Shown here in pieces: positions 40,962-49,743 of a DNA stretch of 51,664 bases. The position numbers and the translations under genes are program-made. Source of the DNA: a bacterium (GTDB taxonomy: Bacteria > RBG-13-66-14 > B26-G2 > WVWN01). How positions within the stretch are numbered: the first letter of the stretch is position 1; every line of letters begins with the position of its first letter. The DNA lies in NCBI GenBank assembly GCA_035529855.1, contig DATKVX010000025.1, forward strand, positions 1 through 51,664, given 5' to 3'. The notes beneath the pieces were generated by a model. It was not told the origin of the DNA. It ran no database searches and saw only the letters and a list, made by a program, of their open reading frames with translations.

Positions 40962-41873
40962 ATGCGTAAACATCTGGCGAAAGTAGCGGCCGTGGCCGTC
41001 GTCGTGGTGGCTTGCTCCTCGGGCGGCGGTTCCGGTCCCGAAGAGAACCCCGTACCCTGGCGGCCCGTCCACAGTCCGACGGCCGAAGACGTTCGCGCCA
41101 TCTGGGCCGTCGGCGAGGATGATATCTGGGCGTGCGGCGACAACGGCAATATCCTGTACTACGACGGCTCGGAGTGGCGCCTGGACATCACGACGCTGGC
41201 CCCCGATTTCTTCGACATCCAGTTCGTGTCGTCGACGGAAGGATGGGTTTGCGGTAAAGACGGCTGGGTGGCGCGCCGGGGCGGCGGTAGATGGGAGAGG
41301 GTGCCCGGGAATACGCGCCCCGATACGCTGTACGCGCTCGACGCTCACGGCGTCGACGAGGCGTGGTTCTGCGGCGCGCGCGGGGTCGTCCTTCGTTACA
41401 AGGACGGCGTATGGACCGACGAGTCGCCGAGCATCACCGACGACCTTTACGGCATCCGCGTCGCCGGCGACGACGAGGGCTGGGTCGTGGGCGACAACGG
41501 CCGTATATTGAAGAGGTCGAAAGGAGCGTGGGTAGAGGTCACGAGCCCGGTGGAATCCGATTACCGGTGCGCTTTTTTCGTCAGCGACAACGAAGCGTGG
41601 TTCGGGGCTTCGGACGGCTTCGCGGTGCACCTTAAGGGCGGCGGCCTCAACAAGACCCGCCTCCCGAGTACGGAGACGATTACCGGCCTTTACTTTAGGT
41701 CCGACGGCCGCGGGTTCGCCGTAACCAAGGGCGGCGGCATATACATCTATTCCCCCGCGGCTCGGAATTGGCGCTTGTGGCACAGCCACAATCGACAGCT
41801 GTTCGACATCACTTTTTCTTCGGAGGAACGCGGCTGGGTCGTGGGCGCCGTGGGCACCATTCTCAGGCGTTAA
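40962..41873 (+). CDS. YCF48/BNR-repeat beta-propeller lipoprotein
   Basis: 303 residues; GGAGG stands eight bases upstream. Lipobox with Cys18 (VVVACSS). The rest is a series of about 40-residue repeats each with a 'GWVxG.DGxxxRxxGGxW' core: 'TEGWVCGKDGWVARRGGGRW', 'EAWFCGARGVVLRYKDGVWT', 'EGWVVGDNGRILKRSKGAW', 'RGWVVGAVGTILRR'. These are the blades of a YCF48-like propeller. It is likely an outer-surface assembly or binding protein, upstream of a three-gene GT cluster. Confidence 0.82.
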   Translation: MRKHLAKVAAVAVVVVACSSGGGSGPEENPVPWRPVHSPTAEDVRAIWAVGEDDIWACGDNGNILYYDGSEWRLDITTLAPDFFDIQFVSSTEGWVCGKDGWVARRGGGRWERVPGNTRPDTLYALDAHGVDEAWFCGARGVVLRYKDGVWTDESPSITDDLYGIRVAGDDEGWVVGDNGRILKRSKGAWVEVTSPVESDYRCAFFVSDNEAWFGASDGFAVHLKGGGLNKTRLPSTETITGLYFRSDGRGFAVTKGGGIYIYSPAARNWRLWHSHNRQLFDITFSSEERGWVVGAVGTILRR

Positions 41874-41954
41874 CGCTCGACGGAAGGAGTGCCGGCGTCG
41901 GATATTTCGCGGCCTCCTAACGTCCGTTCGACGCCCGCTTAGGCGCCCGGAGCC

Positions 41955-43295
41955 ATGCGCCAGGTACGCGAGGTATTTTTAATCCTACTCGCGACGTCCA
42001 TCGTATGGGCGTCATTTATAATCGTTATCGACGGGTACCCGCTCCGGAGCGACGAGGCCGAGTACGGCCTTACGGGCCGACGGCTGGCCGCCGGCCTCGG
42101 CCTGACCGACCGCGGCGGCACGTTGTACGTCCACAGCCACCCGCCGCTTTACCCCGTTTTTTTAGGGGCGATTTACGCGCTGGGAGGGGGCGAAGCGGCG
42201 GTGCGGTGGGTGCAACTGGCCTTGGCGCTGGTCACGCTGGTCATAGTTTTCGTGACGGCGCGCCGCGTTTACGGCGCGGCGGTCGCGCGGGCCGCTTTGC
42301 TCGCGGGCGGCGCGTATCTCCCCACGGCCTTTTACGTTGCGCAATTGTTGTCCGAGGTCCTTTTCACGTTCTTCCTCGTTCTGGGGGTTTACCTTTTAAT
42401 CGCGGCGTCGGCGCGCGCGCGTCGGGGGTGGTGGCTCGACGGGGCGGCGGGGGTCGCGTTCGGCGTCGCGGGGTTGACGCGCGGCGTCGCGTTGGCGGCC
42501 GCTTTCGCGATTGCCGTTTTGTTCTTGGCGAGACGGGGGATATCCGGGCGTCGGCGGTGGGTGTCGGCCGCGGCCTTCGCGGTCGGCGTCGCCGTCGCGG
42601 TGTTGCCGTGGAGCGTTTACGTCTACGGCGGGACGGGCAGGCCGGTGCTGGTGGACACCAAGGGGGCGGGGATTTTGTACCTCGGCAACAGCCCCGGCAC
42701 GCCGATGCACCACGCCTGGGACATCATCGACGGGACGGCGGGATACATCGTCCCGCCGGAACGCCCCGGCCCGGGTAGCGTTTACGACCCTACTCGGGTA
42801 TTCGGCGGCGCGGCGTTGAAGTATATGGCCGCTCACCCCCTCCAGACGTCCCTACGTTTTGTGTCGAAATTCGCCGATATGTGGGAGGTGGAGCGGCTTT
42901 TCGTCGGCTCCTGGCGCCAGGGTTTCCTACCGAACGCGCCGGCGCCCTGGGTATATATCTTTATCGTCGCCGAGGTGGCGGCCTCGGCCGCGGCGCTCGC
43001 GTTGTTTTGGTTTACCATGCTTTTGACGGGGAAGAGCCTTTGGCGCGGCCTTACGCTCGCGGTGGTCCTGGGTACCGCGGTCGCGTACGCGGTCACGATC
43101 GCGCATTCCCGGTATAATTACCCCCTGATGGTGCTCGGCATGCCCGCGATCGGCTACTTCTTCGTCTACGTCTTACCCCGGTGGAGGGCGCGGGCGATTC
43201 CCCGCCGTCGCCTCCTTCTGGCCGGCGTCCCGGTGGCGGCTTTAGGCCTCATCTGGGCGAGGATGGTCTGGTTGTTCGTAACGCGGGGTAGCTGA
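41955..43295 (+). CDS. GT39/ArnT-like glycosyltransferase, first of three
   Basis: 446 residues, about 11 helices. First loop 'PLRSDEAEYGLTGRRLAAGL' has the D-E pair of PMT_2/ArnT enzymes, followed by 'LYVHSHPPLYPVFLGAIYAL' (H-x-H-P-P). 'VDTKGAGILYLGNSPGTPMH' and 'HAWDIIDG' recur in the paralog. It ends with 'SRYNYPLMVLGMPAIGYFFV' and a last helix. Three such genes lie head to tail with gaps of 28 and 14 bases, so they form one operon, probably producing enzymes for successive or alternative sugar transfers. Confidence 0.78.
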   Translation: MRQVREVFLILLATSIVWASFIIVIDGYPLRSDEAEYGLTGRRLAAGLGLTDRGGTLYVHSHPPLYPVFLGAIYALGGGEAAVRWVQLALALVTLVIVFVTARRVYGAAVARAALLAGGAYLPTAFYVAQLLSEVLFTFFLVLGVYLLIAASARARRGWWLDGAAGVAFGVAGLTRGVALAAAFAIAVLFLARRGISGRRRWVSAAAFAVGVAVAVLPWSVYVYGGTGRPVLVDTKGAGILYLGNSPGTPMHHAWDIIDGTAGYIVPPERPGPGSVYDPTRVFGGAALKYMAAHPLQTSLRFVSKFADMWEVERLFVGSWRQGFLPNAPAPWVYIFIVAEVAASAAALALFWFTMLLTGKSLWRGLTLAVVLGTAVAYAVTIAHSRYNYPLMVLGMPAIGYFFVYVLPRWRARAIPRRRLLLAGVPVAALGLIWARMVWLFVTRGS

Positions 43296-43323
43296 CGGCC
43301 CTTGGGCCGGCGGCGATAGTACG

Positions 43324-44715
43324 GTGCCGATGGAGATGACAACCCCTCGGGCGAAAAAAGAGCCGCACCCCTTAGGCCGCACGTGGCGGTTCGCGTTGCT
43401 CGTCCTGTGCGTGACGGCTTTCGTATGGGGGTCGTTCATCGTCGTTGTCGGGGAAATCAAACCCGCGAGCGACCAGCGCGAGTACTACTCGGCCGCGATG
43501 AGGTTTGCGAAGGGGCTCGGCCTCACTCACCCCGGCGGCGAACTGTACGTGCACACCCACCCGCCGCTGTACGCGCTGTTCCTGGGCGCGGTCTACCGCG
43601 CCGGCGGCGGCAACGTTACGGCGAAGTTCGTCCAGCTCGCGTTGGCCCTCGCGACGCTGGTGCTGGTCTTCTTGACGGCGCGGGCCGCGTTCGGCGCCGG
43701 CGCGGCCAAGGCGACGCTCGTCGCGGGCGCGGCGTACCTGCCTACGGCCTTCTACGCCACGCAGCTCCTCTCCGAGATACTGTTCACGTTCTTCCTCGTG
43801 TCGGCGGCGTACGTTTTGTACGCGACGATGAAAAACGCCGGCGCCGGCCTTTGGCGCTACGCGGCTACGGGCGTACTTTTGGGTCTGGCGGGCCTTACGC
43901 GCGGCGTCGCGTTGACGGTCGCGTTGGGGCTGGCTTTGTATATTTTACTGCGGCGCGGTTCGCCCTTCGGTCGCCGTGTTGCGGCGGTCGCGATTTTGGG
44001 CGCGGGGGTCGTCGCGGCCGTCGCGCCGTGGAGCGTATACGTTTATTACAAAACGGGTCACGTCGTACTCTTGGACACGAAGAGCTCGGCCGTGTTTTAT
44101 TACGGCAACGGCGTGAGCACGCCGGACCACCACGCCTGGGACATAACCCACGCCGGCAGCGCGTTCGTCCCGCCGCCGGCTATTGCCGAGGCCGACGACC
44201 GCTTCGAGCACTCCCGCATATATCGCGCCGCCGCGCTCGACTACATAAGGGCACACCCCGTCAAGACCTTCGCGCGCTTCTGGTCGAAGTTGGCGGATAT
44301 GTGGGAGCCGGAGCGGCTGTTCTTCGGCGGGTACCGCCGCGGGTATTTGCCCAACGCGCGCCGGCCGTTGGTATTCGGATTTATCGGGGCCGAGGTCGTC
44401 GCTTCCGCGGCGGCGCTGCTCTTGTTCTGGGTCGCGGTGCCGATGATGCCGAGGAGCCCCTGGCGTAACCTGGCGCTCATAGTCGTGTTGTGCACGTCGC
44501 TGGCGTACGCCGTCACCGTCGCGCACCCGCGGTACAATTATCCGCTGATGGTTTTGGGTATGCCGGCAATCGGGTACTTCTTCGCCGAGGTGCTCCCTCG
44601 TTTCAAGGCCGGCATCTATTCCCGCCGCGGCCTCGCGCTCGCCGGGGCCGCCGTCGGGGTCCTTCTGTTAATTTGGGCGAGGATGGTTTGGTTGTACTTC
44701 GCCCGGGGTAGCTGA
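43324..44715 (+). CDS. GT39/ArnT-like glycosyltransferase, second of three
   Basis: 463 residues from a GTG (an ATG two codons later is also possible). Blocks match the previous gene: 'KPASDQREYYSAAMRFAKGL', 'LYVHTHPPLYALFLGAVYRA', 'SAVFYYGNGVSTPDHHAWDI' and 'PRYNYPLMVLGMPAIGYFFA'. In the first loop the acidic pair is D-Q-R-E instead of D-E-A-E, so the catalytic aspartate is kept while the adjacent glutamate is shifted. The last helix ends 'LIWARMVWLYFARGS', nearly as in the first copy. Confidence 0.78.
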   Translation: MPMEMTTPRAKKEPHPLGRTWRFALLVLCVTAFVWGSFIVVVGEIKPASDQREYYSAAMRFAKGLGLTHPGGELYVHTHPPLYALFLGAVYRAGGGNVTAKFVQLALALATLVLVFLTARAAFGAGAAKATLVAGAAYLPTAFYATQLLSEILFTFFLVSAAYVLYATMKNAGAGLWRYAATGVLLGLAGLTRGVALTVALGLALYILLRRGSPFGRRVAAVAILGAGVVAAVAPWSVYVYYKTGHVVLLDTKSSAVFYYGNGVSTPDHHAWDITHAGSAFVPPPAIAEADDRFEHSRIYRAAALDYIRAHPVKTFARFWSKLADMWEPERLFFGGYRRGYLPNARRPLVFGFIGAEVVASAAALLLFWVAVPMMPRSPWRNLALIVVLCTSLAYAVTVAHPRYNYPLMVLGMPAIGYFFAEVLPRFKAGIYSRRGLALAGAAVGVLLLIWARMVWLYFARGS

Positions 44716-44729
44716 GCCGGGGTTCGCGT

Positions 44730-46070
44730 TTGGCCGAGAAGCGAACAGTCTTTTTATTGCTCCTGTTGGCGCTCGCCGTCCAGCTGGCGTTCGTGCTGGC
44801 TTTGGGCGACGCGCCGCTGAACGCCGACGAGGCGGAGTACGTAACGGCGGCCAGGCGCCTCGCCGGCGGCCTGGGCCTTACGGCGCCGGACGGCCAACTC
44901 TACGTCCACCGCCACCCGCCGGGATACGTCGCCTTCTTGGCGGCGATATTTTACGCGGGGGGCGGCGTGTTGGCGGTTCGGCTGGTGCAGGGGGTCGTCG
45001 CGGTCCTGACGCTGGGGTTCGTGTACGCTACGGCCCGCGCCGAGTTCGGCTCGCGGACGGCGAAGGTCGCTTTGCTCGCGGGCGCGCTGTACCTGCCCGC
45101 CGCTTACTATTCCACCAAGGTCTTAACGGAAGCGCCGTTCACGTTCGCGCTCGTCCTGGGTATATACCTGTTGGCGCGGGGGACGCGGGGCGGGCCGCGG
45201 TACCGGTGGCTCGCGTTCGCGGGGGTAACTTTCGGCGCCGCGGCGCTGGTGCGGTCCGTGGCGTTCCCGGTTGCGCTCGCGCTGGCGTTGTTCCTGGCGC
45301 TGGGGCGCGACGGCTCGAGGCGCGCGCGGCTGGCGGCCGCGGCGACCTTCGCCTGCGGCATCCTCGTCGTACTGGCGCTGTGGTCGGGGTACGTCTTCTC
45401 GCGGACGGGCCGCGTCGTCGCGACGGATACGAACGCGTCGGCCGTATTGTATATCGGAAACAACCCCCGGGCGCCGTACGGCCACACCTGGAAGGCGTTG
45501 GAGGACCCGGCGAGCTGCGCGCCGCTGCTCGAGGTGGCCGGCGCGGGCGAGGACGGCTTCCGCGTCGCGGCCGCGTACCGGCGGGAGGCGCTGCGATATA
45601 TCGCGACGCACCCGGCGCAGACGGCGCTCCGGAGCGTAGGCCGCCTCCTCGACATGCTCGAGCCGGAGCGCTTGTTCGCGGCGACGTACGCCGCCGGCCG
45701 CATCCCGGCCTTGCCCGCCGGCGTCGGCTGGCCCATGGCCGCGCTCGAGGCGGCGGCGGACGCCGCGGCGCTGGCGCTGTGCGCCCTCGGCCTGGTCCTG
45801 ATGCCGGCGGGGCGGCTGCGCGGAATCCTGGCCGTCTCGTTCGCGGTCGTCTTCGTCGTCCACGGCGGGACGCTGGCGTACCCGCGGTACCACGTGCCGC
45901 TGGTGGTGGCGGCGCTGGCGGCGGTCGGCTACGCGCTGGCGGCGGGCCTTCCGGCGCTGCGCGAGCGGCGGTTGTCGCGGCGGCAGTGGGCGGCGTTGGC
46001 CGTCGTGGCCGCGGCCTTGCTCGCCTCCTGGACGCGGATGGTGCTGTTGTACGTCTTACGGGGCCAATAG
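44730..46070 (+). CDS. GT39/ArnT-like glycosyltransferase, third of three
   Basis: 446 residues from a TTG, the only plausible initiator nearby; no clear ribosome site. Blocks: 'PLNADEAEYVTAARRLAGGL', 'LYVHRHPPGYVAFLAAIFYA', 'TNASAVLYIGNNPRAPYGHT'. It is the most diverged of the three, with 'YPRYHVPLVVAALAAVGYAL' in place of the NYPLMVLGMP block. The first repeat block begins just after its stop, so it is the last gene of this operon. Confidence 0.75.
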   Translation: MAEKRTVFLLLLLALAVQLAFVLALGDAPLNADEAEYVTAARRLAGGLGLTAPDGQLYVHRHPPGYVAFLAAIFYAGGGVLAVRLVQGVVAVLTLGFVYATARAEFGSRTAKVALLAGALYLPAAYYSTKVLTEAPFTFALVLGIYLLARGTRGGPRYRWLAFAGVTFGAAALVRSVAFPVALALALFLALGRDGSRRARLAAAATFACGILVVLALWSGYVFSRTGRVVATDTNASAVLYIGNNPRAPYGHTWKALEDPASCAPLLEVAGAGEDGFRVAAAYRREALRYIATHPAQTALRSVGRLLDMLEPERLFAATYAAGRIPALPAGVGWPMAALEAAADAAALALCALGLVLMPAGRLRGILAVSFAVVFVVHGGTLAYPRYHVPLVVAALAAVGYALAAGLPALRERRLSRRQWAALAVVAAALLASWTRMVLLYVLRGQ

Positions 46071-46089
46071 GGAAGGGTGCGAGTAGAGG

Positions 46090-46350
46090 AAAACCTCGGC
46101 CTTGCGGCCGAGCCGGGACAAGGGGCTTAAGCCCCTTGTCGGGGGGCGGTGTTCAGACCGATCAACGACGCCGGGCCGACCTGAAGGTCGGCCCCTACAT
46201 AAACGATACCCGGCCTTGCGGCCGGGTTAAAGGATTACGTAGGGTCGTACCTTTAGGTGCGACCGCCTTCTGAATTTCGTATTACTAAAAGATTTCAATC
46301 GGCCGACTGGAAAGTCGGCCCCTACGAAAACCCGGCCTTGCGGCCGGGTT
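46090..46350. repeat. REP-like palindrome block A
   Basis: Fills nearly the whole gap 46071-46376. Units in order: CTCGGCC-TTGC-GGCCGAG (46095-46112); a perfect 24-bp palindrome centred on CTTAAG (46117-46140); GGGCCGACCT-GA-AGGTCGGCCC then CTAC (46173-46198); CCCGGCC-TTGC-GGCCGGG (46209-46226); GTAG followed by an imperfect hairpin GGTCGTACCT...GGTGCGACC (46239-46264); GGCCGACT-GGAA-AGTCGGCC then CCTAC (46301-46324); CCCGGCC-TTGC-GGCCGGG (46331-46348). Several carry a GTAG tag at one stem foot. Confidence 0.85.
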
Positions 46351-46376
46351 TCTTTACGAGGAAAAACGATAGCCGT

Positions 46377-46853
46377 TTATTCGCCGACGCCCGGCGCCGG
46401 CGCGACGGCGTCCTCCGGCACCCAGCCGCGGAGGCCGTCCTCGTTCAGGACCTCTATGAAGCCGGGCCTCGAGCCCGCCTCGGCCGTGGGCGCGAACGCC
46501 AACACCGCGCCCTTCTTCAGCCGCGTGACGTCGGCGGGGACGTCCGCGGGAACGCCGGCCAGCGTCGTCTCTTCCGCGACGACCGTGAGCGCGCGGCCGA
46601 GGTAATCCCATTCCGTCAGGCCGCGGCGGCCGTCTTCCAGCGTCACCAGGCAGTACGTTCGCGGGCTCTCGGGCGTGCCCACGGGTTCCGCGACCACCGG
46701 CGTCCAATACGGCAGCCGCTCGACGATGTAGTCGTCTCCGTAGTTGTGGTCCTCGTCGTACAGCACCGCGCCTTCTACGACCACCAGGTGCGTCGGCGCG
46801 AACGCGAGGGCGGTTGACGCGACTAACGTTAAAGCGGTAAATATCTTCACCAT
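46377..46853 (-). CDS. Secreted SH3-like domain protein
   Basis: 158 residues with a signal peptide (MVKIFTALTLVASTALA). Two beta-rich units follow: 'YIVERLPYWTPVVAEPVGTP' with 'YCLVTLEDGRRGLTEWDYLG', and 'VTRLKKGAVLAFAPTA' with 'GFIEVLNEDGLRGWVPEDAV'. The 'G..GWV' ending is characteristic of bacterial SH3 domains that bind cell-wall peptides. It starts 20 bases after the methyltransferase gene and may be cotranscribed with it. Palindrome block A lies just past its stop. Confidence 0.65.
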   Translation of the reverse strand: MVKIFTALTLVASTALAFAPTHLVVVEGAVLYDEDHNYGDDYIVERLPYWTPVVAEPVGTPESPRTYCLVTLEDGRRGLTEWDYLGRALTVVAEETTLAGVPADVPADVTRLKKGAVLAFAPTAEAGSRPGFIEVLNEDGLRGWVPEDAVAPAPGVGE

Positions 46854-46873
46854 CGCTGGGACCTCGCTGCCGG

Positions 46874-47407
46874 TTAAACCTTCTTTACGAACTCGTACGT
46901 CGGTTTGTTCTTCTTCGAGAATTGGAAGTGGCCGCCTTGCCTCAGGCCGGAGACGAGTTCCTCCGCCTTCAAATGGTCGTCGGTGACGGAGAGGACGGCT
47001 TCCGGCTTCATAACTCGCGCCAGCTCGGCGAGGACCGCCTCCGGCGAGGCGAGGTCGTGGAAGACGTCGTAGAGGAGGACGACGTCGACGCTCTCGTCGG
47101 CCAGGCCCGTCGGGCCGTCGGCCTGGACCGTCTCGACGTGCGCGAGGCCGCGACGGCGTATTTCGGTCCGCACGAGCTTGACAGCGAGGGGGTGAACGTC
47201 GAGGGCGTACACCTTTCCCTCCGGGCCGACCAGTTCCGCCGCCGCGACGGTAAAGCCGCCCCGGCCGCAGCCGAAGTCGAGGACCGTATCCCCCGGTTTA
47301 ATCCCCACCACCGCCAGCGTATTGAGAGGCGGGTGGAAGAGGTCCCGACACGCCGAGTAGAAAGCGAACATCCGGAAGCGGCCGTCGGTCATCGGCTCTT
47401 CGGGCAT
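46874..47407 (-). CDS. Class I SAM-dependent methyltransferase
   Basis: 177 residues. Motif I VLDFGCGRGGF (about 43-53), motif post-I 'YALDVHPLAVKLV', motif II 'VDVVLLYDVFHDLASPEAVL' and motif III 'LARVMKPEAVLSVTD' form a complete Methyltransf_11/25 fold. The N-terminal 'FRMFAFYSACRDLFHPP' may be the lid. Substrate unknown. It is the first of two closely spaced genes. Confidence 0.85.
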   Translation of the reverse strand: MPEEPMTDGRFRMFAFYSACRDLFHPPLNTLAVVGIKPGDTVLDFGCGRGGFTVAAAELVGPEGKVYALDVHPLAVKLVRTEIRRRGLAHVETVQADGPTGLADESVDVVLLYDVFHDLASPEAVLAELARVMKPEAVLSVTDDHLKAEELVSGLRQGGHFQFSKKNKPTYEFVKKV

Positions 47408-47476
47408 CCGCGTTCCCCTTTCTGTTTCTTGAACGCGACCGGTTCCGGCCGAGTCATAATTTAAGCGTCGAGCATT

Positions 47477-48244
47477 CTATTTGAAGAGCGCTCTGACCTT
47501 GCCGAACGAGGCGGCCTCTACGCCGATCCCCGTAGGGCAGTGCACCTGGTAGATTCGATTGTTATCGTTGTCGGTAACCCACAGGTATTGGCCGTAGTAC
47601 GTCAGGCCGACGGGTTGGCGGCTGGGGGAGGCGAACGAGGCCGCGACCGACCCCGTCGTAGAGAAGCCGTAGATGAAGGGAGCGGTCCCGCCAGCGGCCA
47701 ACCACAGGAGGAGGTTGCGGTGGTCCCACGCGACGTCGAGGGGGCTGGGCTTCGGGATCGAGAACGACGACAGGATGCTGCCGGTGGTCAGGTCGTGGCG
47801 GAAACCTTGCGGCGGCGTTTCCCTCGTCGTGAACAGCGCGGTCGTCCCGGCGCCGCCGTCGCCCGTAGCCTCGGGCGCCAGGCCGTGCGCCCGGGCGGGT
47901 ACGGCGAAGGAGCCGTACAGGCTGCCCGTGGGCGAGGCGCGGTAAACGTAGGAGTTGCTAAGATCGCCGACCCATACGTAACCCGGCTCCGAATAGGCGA
48001 GGCCGTGGCTGCCCGGAGACCAGGTTATGGTCCACGAGGAGCGGATGGAACCGCTCGCCGGGTTAACGCGGTACACGCGGTTCAGCGCGCCCGCGGCCAA
48101 TACGTAGAGGTCGGCGTTCGAGCGCGCCAACCCTAGGCCCGGTCCGGGTGGAAACGAGAACGACCCGACGACCTGGCCGAGATCGGCCGACGCCGGCATC
48201 GCGGCTAACGCCACTGCCAGGATCGCGTAAAATATTTTTCTCAT
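47477..48244 (-). CDS. Secreted six-bladed beta-propeller protein
   Basis: 255 residues with signal peptide (MRKIFYAILAVALAAMPASA); AGGGGGAA is the ribosome site. Repeats of about 45 residues, each with 'G.a......lwv.d...n.iYr....G.....s': 'PGLGLARSNADLYVLAAGAL', 'SHGLAYSEPGYVWVGDLSNS', 'PLDVAWDHRNLLLWLAAGG' and 'PVGLTYYGQYLWVTDNDNNR'. It resembles SMP-30/NHL-type propellers. The last residues GVEAASFGKVRALFK do not belong to a blade and may be a C-terminal tag. Confidence 0.7.
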   Translation of the reverse strand: MRKIFYAILAVALAAMPASADLGQVVGSFSFPPGPGLGLARSNADLYVLAAGALNRVYRVNPASGSIRSSWTITWSPGSHGLAYSEPGYVWVGDLSNSYVYRASPTGSLYGSFAVPARAHGLAPEATGDGGAGTTALFTTRETPPQGFRHDLTTGSILSSFSIPKPSPLDVAWDHRNLLLWLAAGGTAPFIYGFSTTGSVAASFASPSRQPVGLTYYGQYLWVTDNDNNRIYQVHCPTGIGVEAASFGKVRALFK

Positions 48245-48351
48245 TTTCTTCCCCCTGGGATTAAGGACCGCGTAAGGAGTCGATCGTTCTTTTAGCGGCG
48301 GGAGGGAAACCGGAAAACCGCCTTCCGGCCGCCTTTTTCTCCTCCCCGCGG

Positions 48352-48894
48352 TTATTTCTTAAACGCCACCAATTCCTGGAACCACTCCTCCTCGCGGTAG
48401 CGCTCGAGGTCGACGTCGGTGGCGGCGTAGACGTGGCTCGGCGGGTCCAGCCGGAGGGCTTCCGCCAGGTGGTGCCGGCACTGCTCGGCGTCGCCCCGCG
48501 CCGCCCAGTAACACGCGAAGTTGTAGTGCTGGTCCGCCCCCTCGGGCTCGAGCGCCAGGGCGCGTTCGAATTCGGCGCGCGCCTCCTCCAGCCGGCCCAT
48601 GTATTCGTAGACCGAGGCGCGGGCGTCGTACGCGCGGGCGTCGTGGGGGTCGTTCCGAAGCATCGCCGCTACGGTTTCGAGCGCTTCGTCGGACCGGCCC
48701 AGCCGGCCCAGCGCCAGGGCCCGGCCCTTCATCGCCCGGCCGTTGCCGGGGTCGTCCGCCAGGACCTCGTCGAACATCCGGAGCGCCTCTTCGTCCCGCC
48801 GTTCCCGGATGTAATTCATCGCGACCGTTACCTGGCCGTCGGCGCGGATGCGGCGGGCTTCCTCTTCCGTAAGGCGTTTTTTCTCCGCTACCAT
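48352..48894 (-). CDS. TPR-repeat protein
   Basis: 180 residues, no signal peptide. At least three TPR units: 'AMNYIRERRDEEALRMFDEV' with 'DPGNGRAMKGRALALGRLG', 'DPHDARAYDARASVYEYMGR' and 'EPEGADQHYNFACYWAARGD'. The end 'ERYREEEWFQELVAFKK' is a C-terminal cap. A cytoplasmic protein-interaction scaffold; partner unknown. Confidence 0.8.
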   Translation of the reverse strand: MVAEKKRLTEEEARRIRADGQVTVAMNYIRERRDEEALRMFDEVLADDPGNGRAMKGRALALGRLGRSDEALETVAAMLRNDPHDARAYDARASVYEYMGRLEEARAEFERALALEPEGADQHYNFACYWAARGDAEQCRHHLAEALRLDPPSHVYAATDVDLERYREEEWFQELVAFKK

Positions 48895-48944
48895 AGTGTC
48901 GCGATTATACGAAAACGGCCCGCGTTTGTCGAGGGGTCGAAAAA

Positions 48945-49330
48945 TCCGGCTTTGCGGCCGGGTTCCGAGAATACGTAGGGTCGTACCTTCCGGTGCGACC
49001 GCCTTATTTCCTTAGACACCGGCGGGTAGGGGCGACTGGCCAGTCGCCCCTACTATCCATCGTCGTGATTTCGGACGGCGGCCGGGCTTTCATATTGTTA
49101 AAAGATTATAGTTGGCCGACTGGAAAGTCGGCCCCACCAACTGAATTTCATATTGTTGGAGGATTATAGCGGGCCGACTGGAAAGTCGGCCCCACGTTTA
49201 ATGGGAAAACCCGGCCTCGCGGCCGGGGAGGGACAAGGGGCTTAAGCCCCTTGTCGGGGGGCGGGCCGACCTGAAGGTCGGCCCCTACGCACTTTGCCGG
49301 AAGCGGCGGGGTTAAACCCCGCCGCTCCCG
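48945..49330. repeat. REP-like palindrome block B
   Basis: Most of the 537-base gap after the TPR gene. Units: CCGGC..GCCGG hairpin near 48947; GTAG plus GGTCGTACC..GGTGCGACC (48975-49000); a perfect 28-bp palindrome GTAGGGGCGACTGG with its complement (49026-49053); GGCCGACT-GGAA-AGTCGGCC CCAC twice (49114-49137, 49171-49195), each preceded by TTTCATATTGTT and GATTATAG; CCCGGCC-TCGC-GGCCGGG (49210-49227); the 24-bp CTTAAG palindrome (49232-49255); GGGCCGACCT hairpin with CTAC (49263-49288); GCGGCGGGGTTAAACCCCGCCGC (49302-49324). Confidence 0.85.
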
Positions 49331-49339
49331 TTTAAATAG

Positions 49340-49392
49340 AGAGGAGAGGATAGGGGGTGTCCTACTCCTACCAGCCGTCGTGCGCGGCGGCG
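49340..49392 (-). pseudogene. Decayed duplicate of the 3' end of the PQQ-repeat gene
   Basis: The stretch aligns with 50408-50457 at roughly 85-90% identity (shared GAGGAGAGGATAGGGG, CCTACTCCT, CCAGCCGT, GCGCGGCG). On the minus strand it reads A-A-A-H-D-G-W-stop, against N-A-A-H-N-G-W-E-E-stop in the intact gene. Nothing else of the gene remains here. Confidence 0.6.
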
Positions 49393-49431
49393 TGGGGGCG
49401 GGTCGACATTTAACCTTGACGGCGGCCGGGG

Positions 49432-49743
49432 GTGATAATAAAATGTTTACGGCGTTGCGGCGCGAAGCCGACGAGAGGTACGGGAACCATAAAAAAAGTA
49501 GGATTATCGGAGCACGCCCGGTACAAGATAGCGCTCCTGGCGGCGTTGGGCGTGCCCGTGGATGAGGAAACGGTTTTGAAAACGGCGACGGCTCCCGAAA
49601 ACGTTAAAGCGGGTTACGGCGGGAGGAGCGTCGCCGAGGCGCCGCTCGATGAAAAGCGTGTTTTACGGGTCCTGTTCGTCGAAGATGCCGACGCGGTTAC
49701 CGTTATAACCGTATATCCCGCCCGAAGGGGGCGTTATGATTAA
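49432..49743 (+). CDS. DUF4258-like toxin candidate
   Basis: 103 residues from a GTG, though the true start may be later since the first 20 residues are arginine-rich and unlike the family. From 'KKVGLSEHARYKIALLAALG' on, the protein shows the small RelE-like layout: an N-terminal helix with 'SEHARYK', then 'VDEETVLKTATAPENVKAGY' and the strand pair 'KRVLRVLFVEDADAVTVITV' with Y-P-A-R-R. DUF4258 proteins are often paired with DUF2283 genes, as here. The stop overlaps the next ATG by eight bases. Confidence 0.55.
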   Translation: MIIKCLRRCGAKPTRGTGTIKKVGLSEHARYKIALLAALGVPVDEETVLKTATAPENVKAGYGGRSVAEAPLDEKRVLRVLFVEDADAVTVITVYPARRGRYD

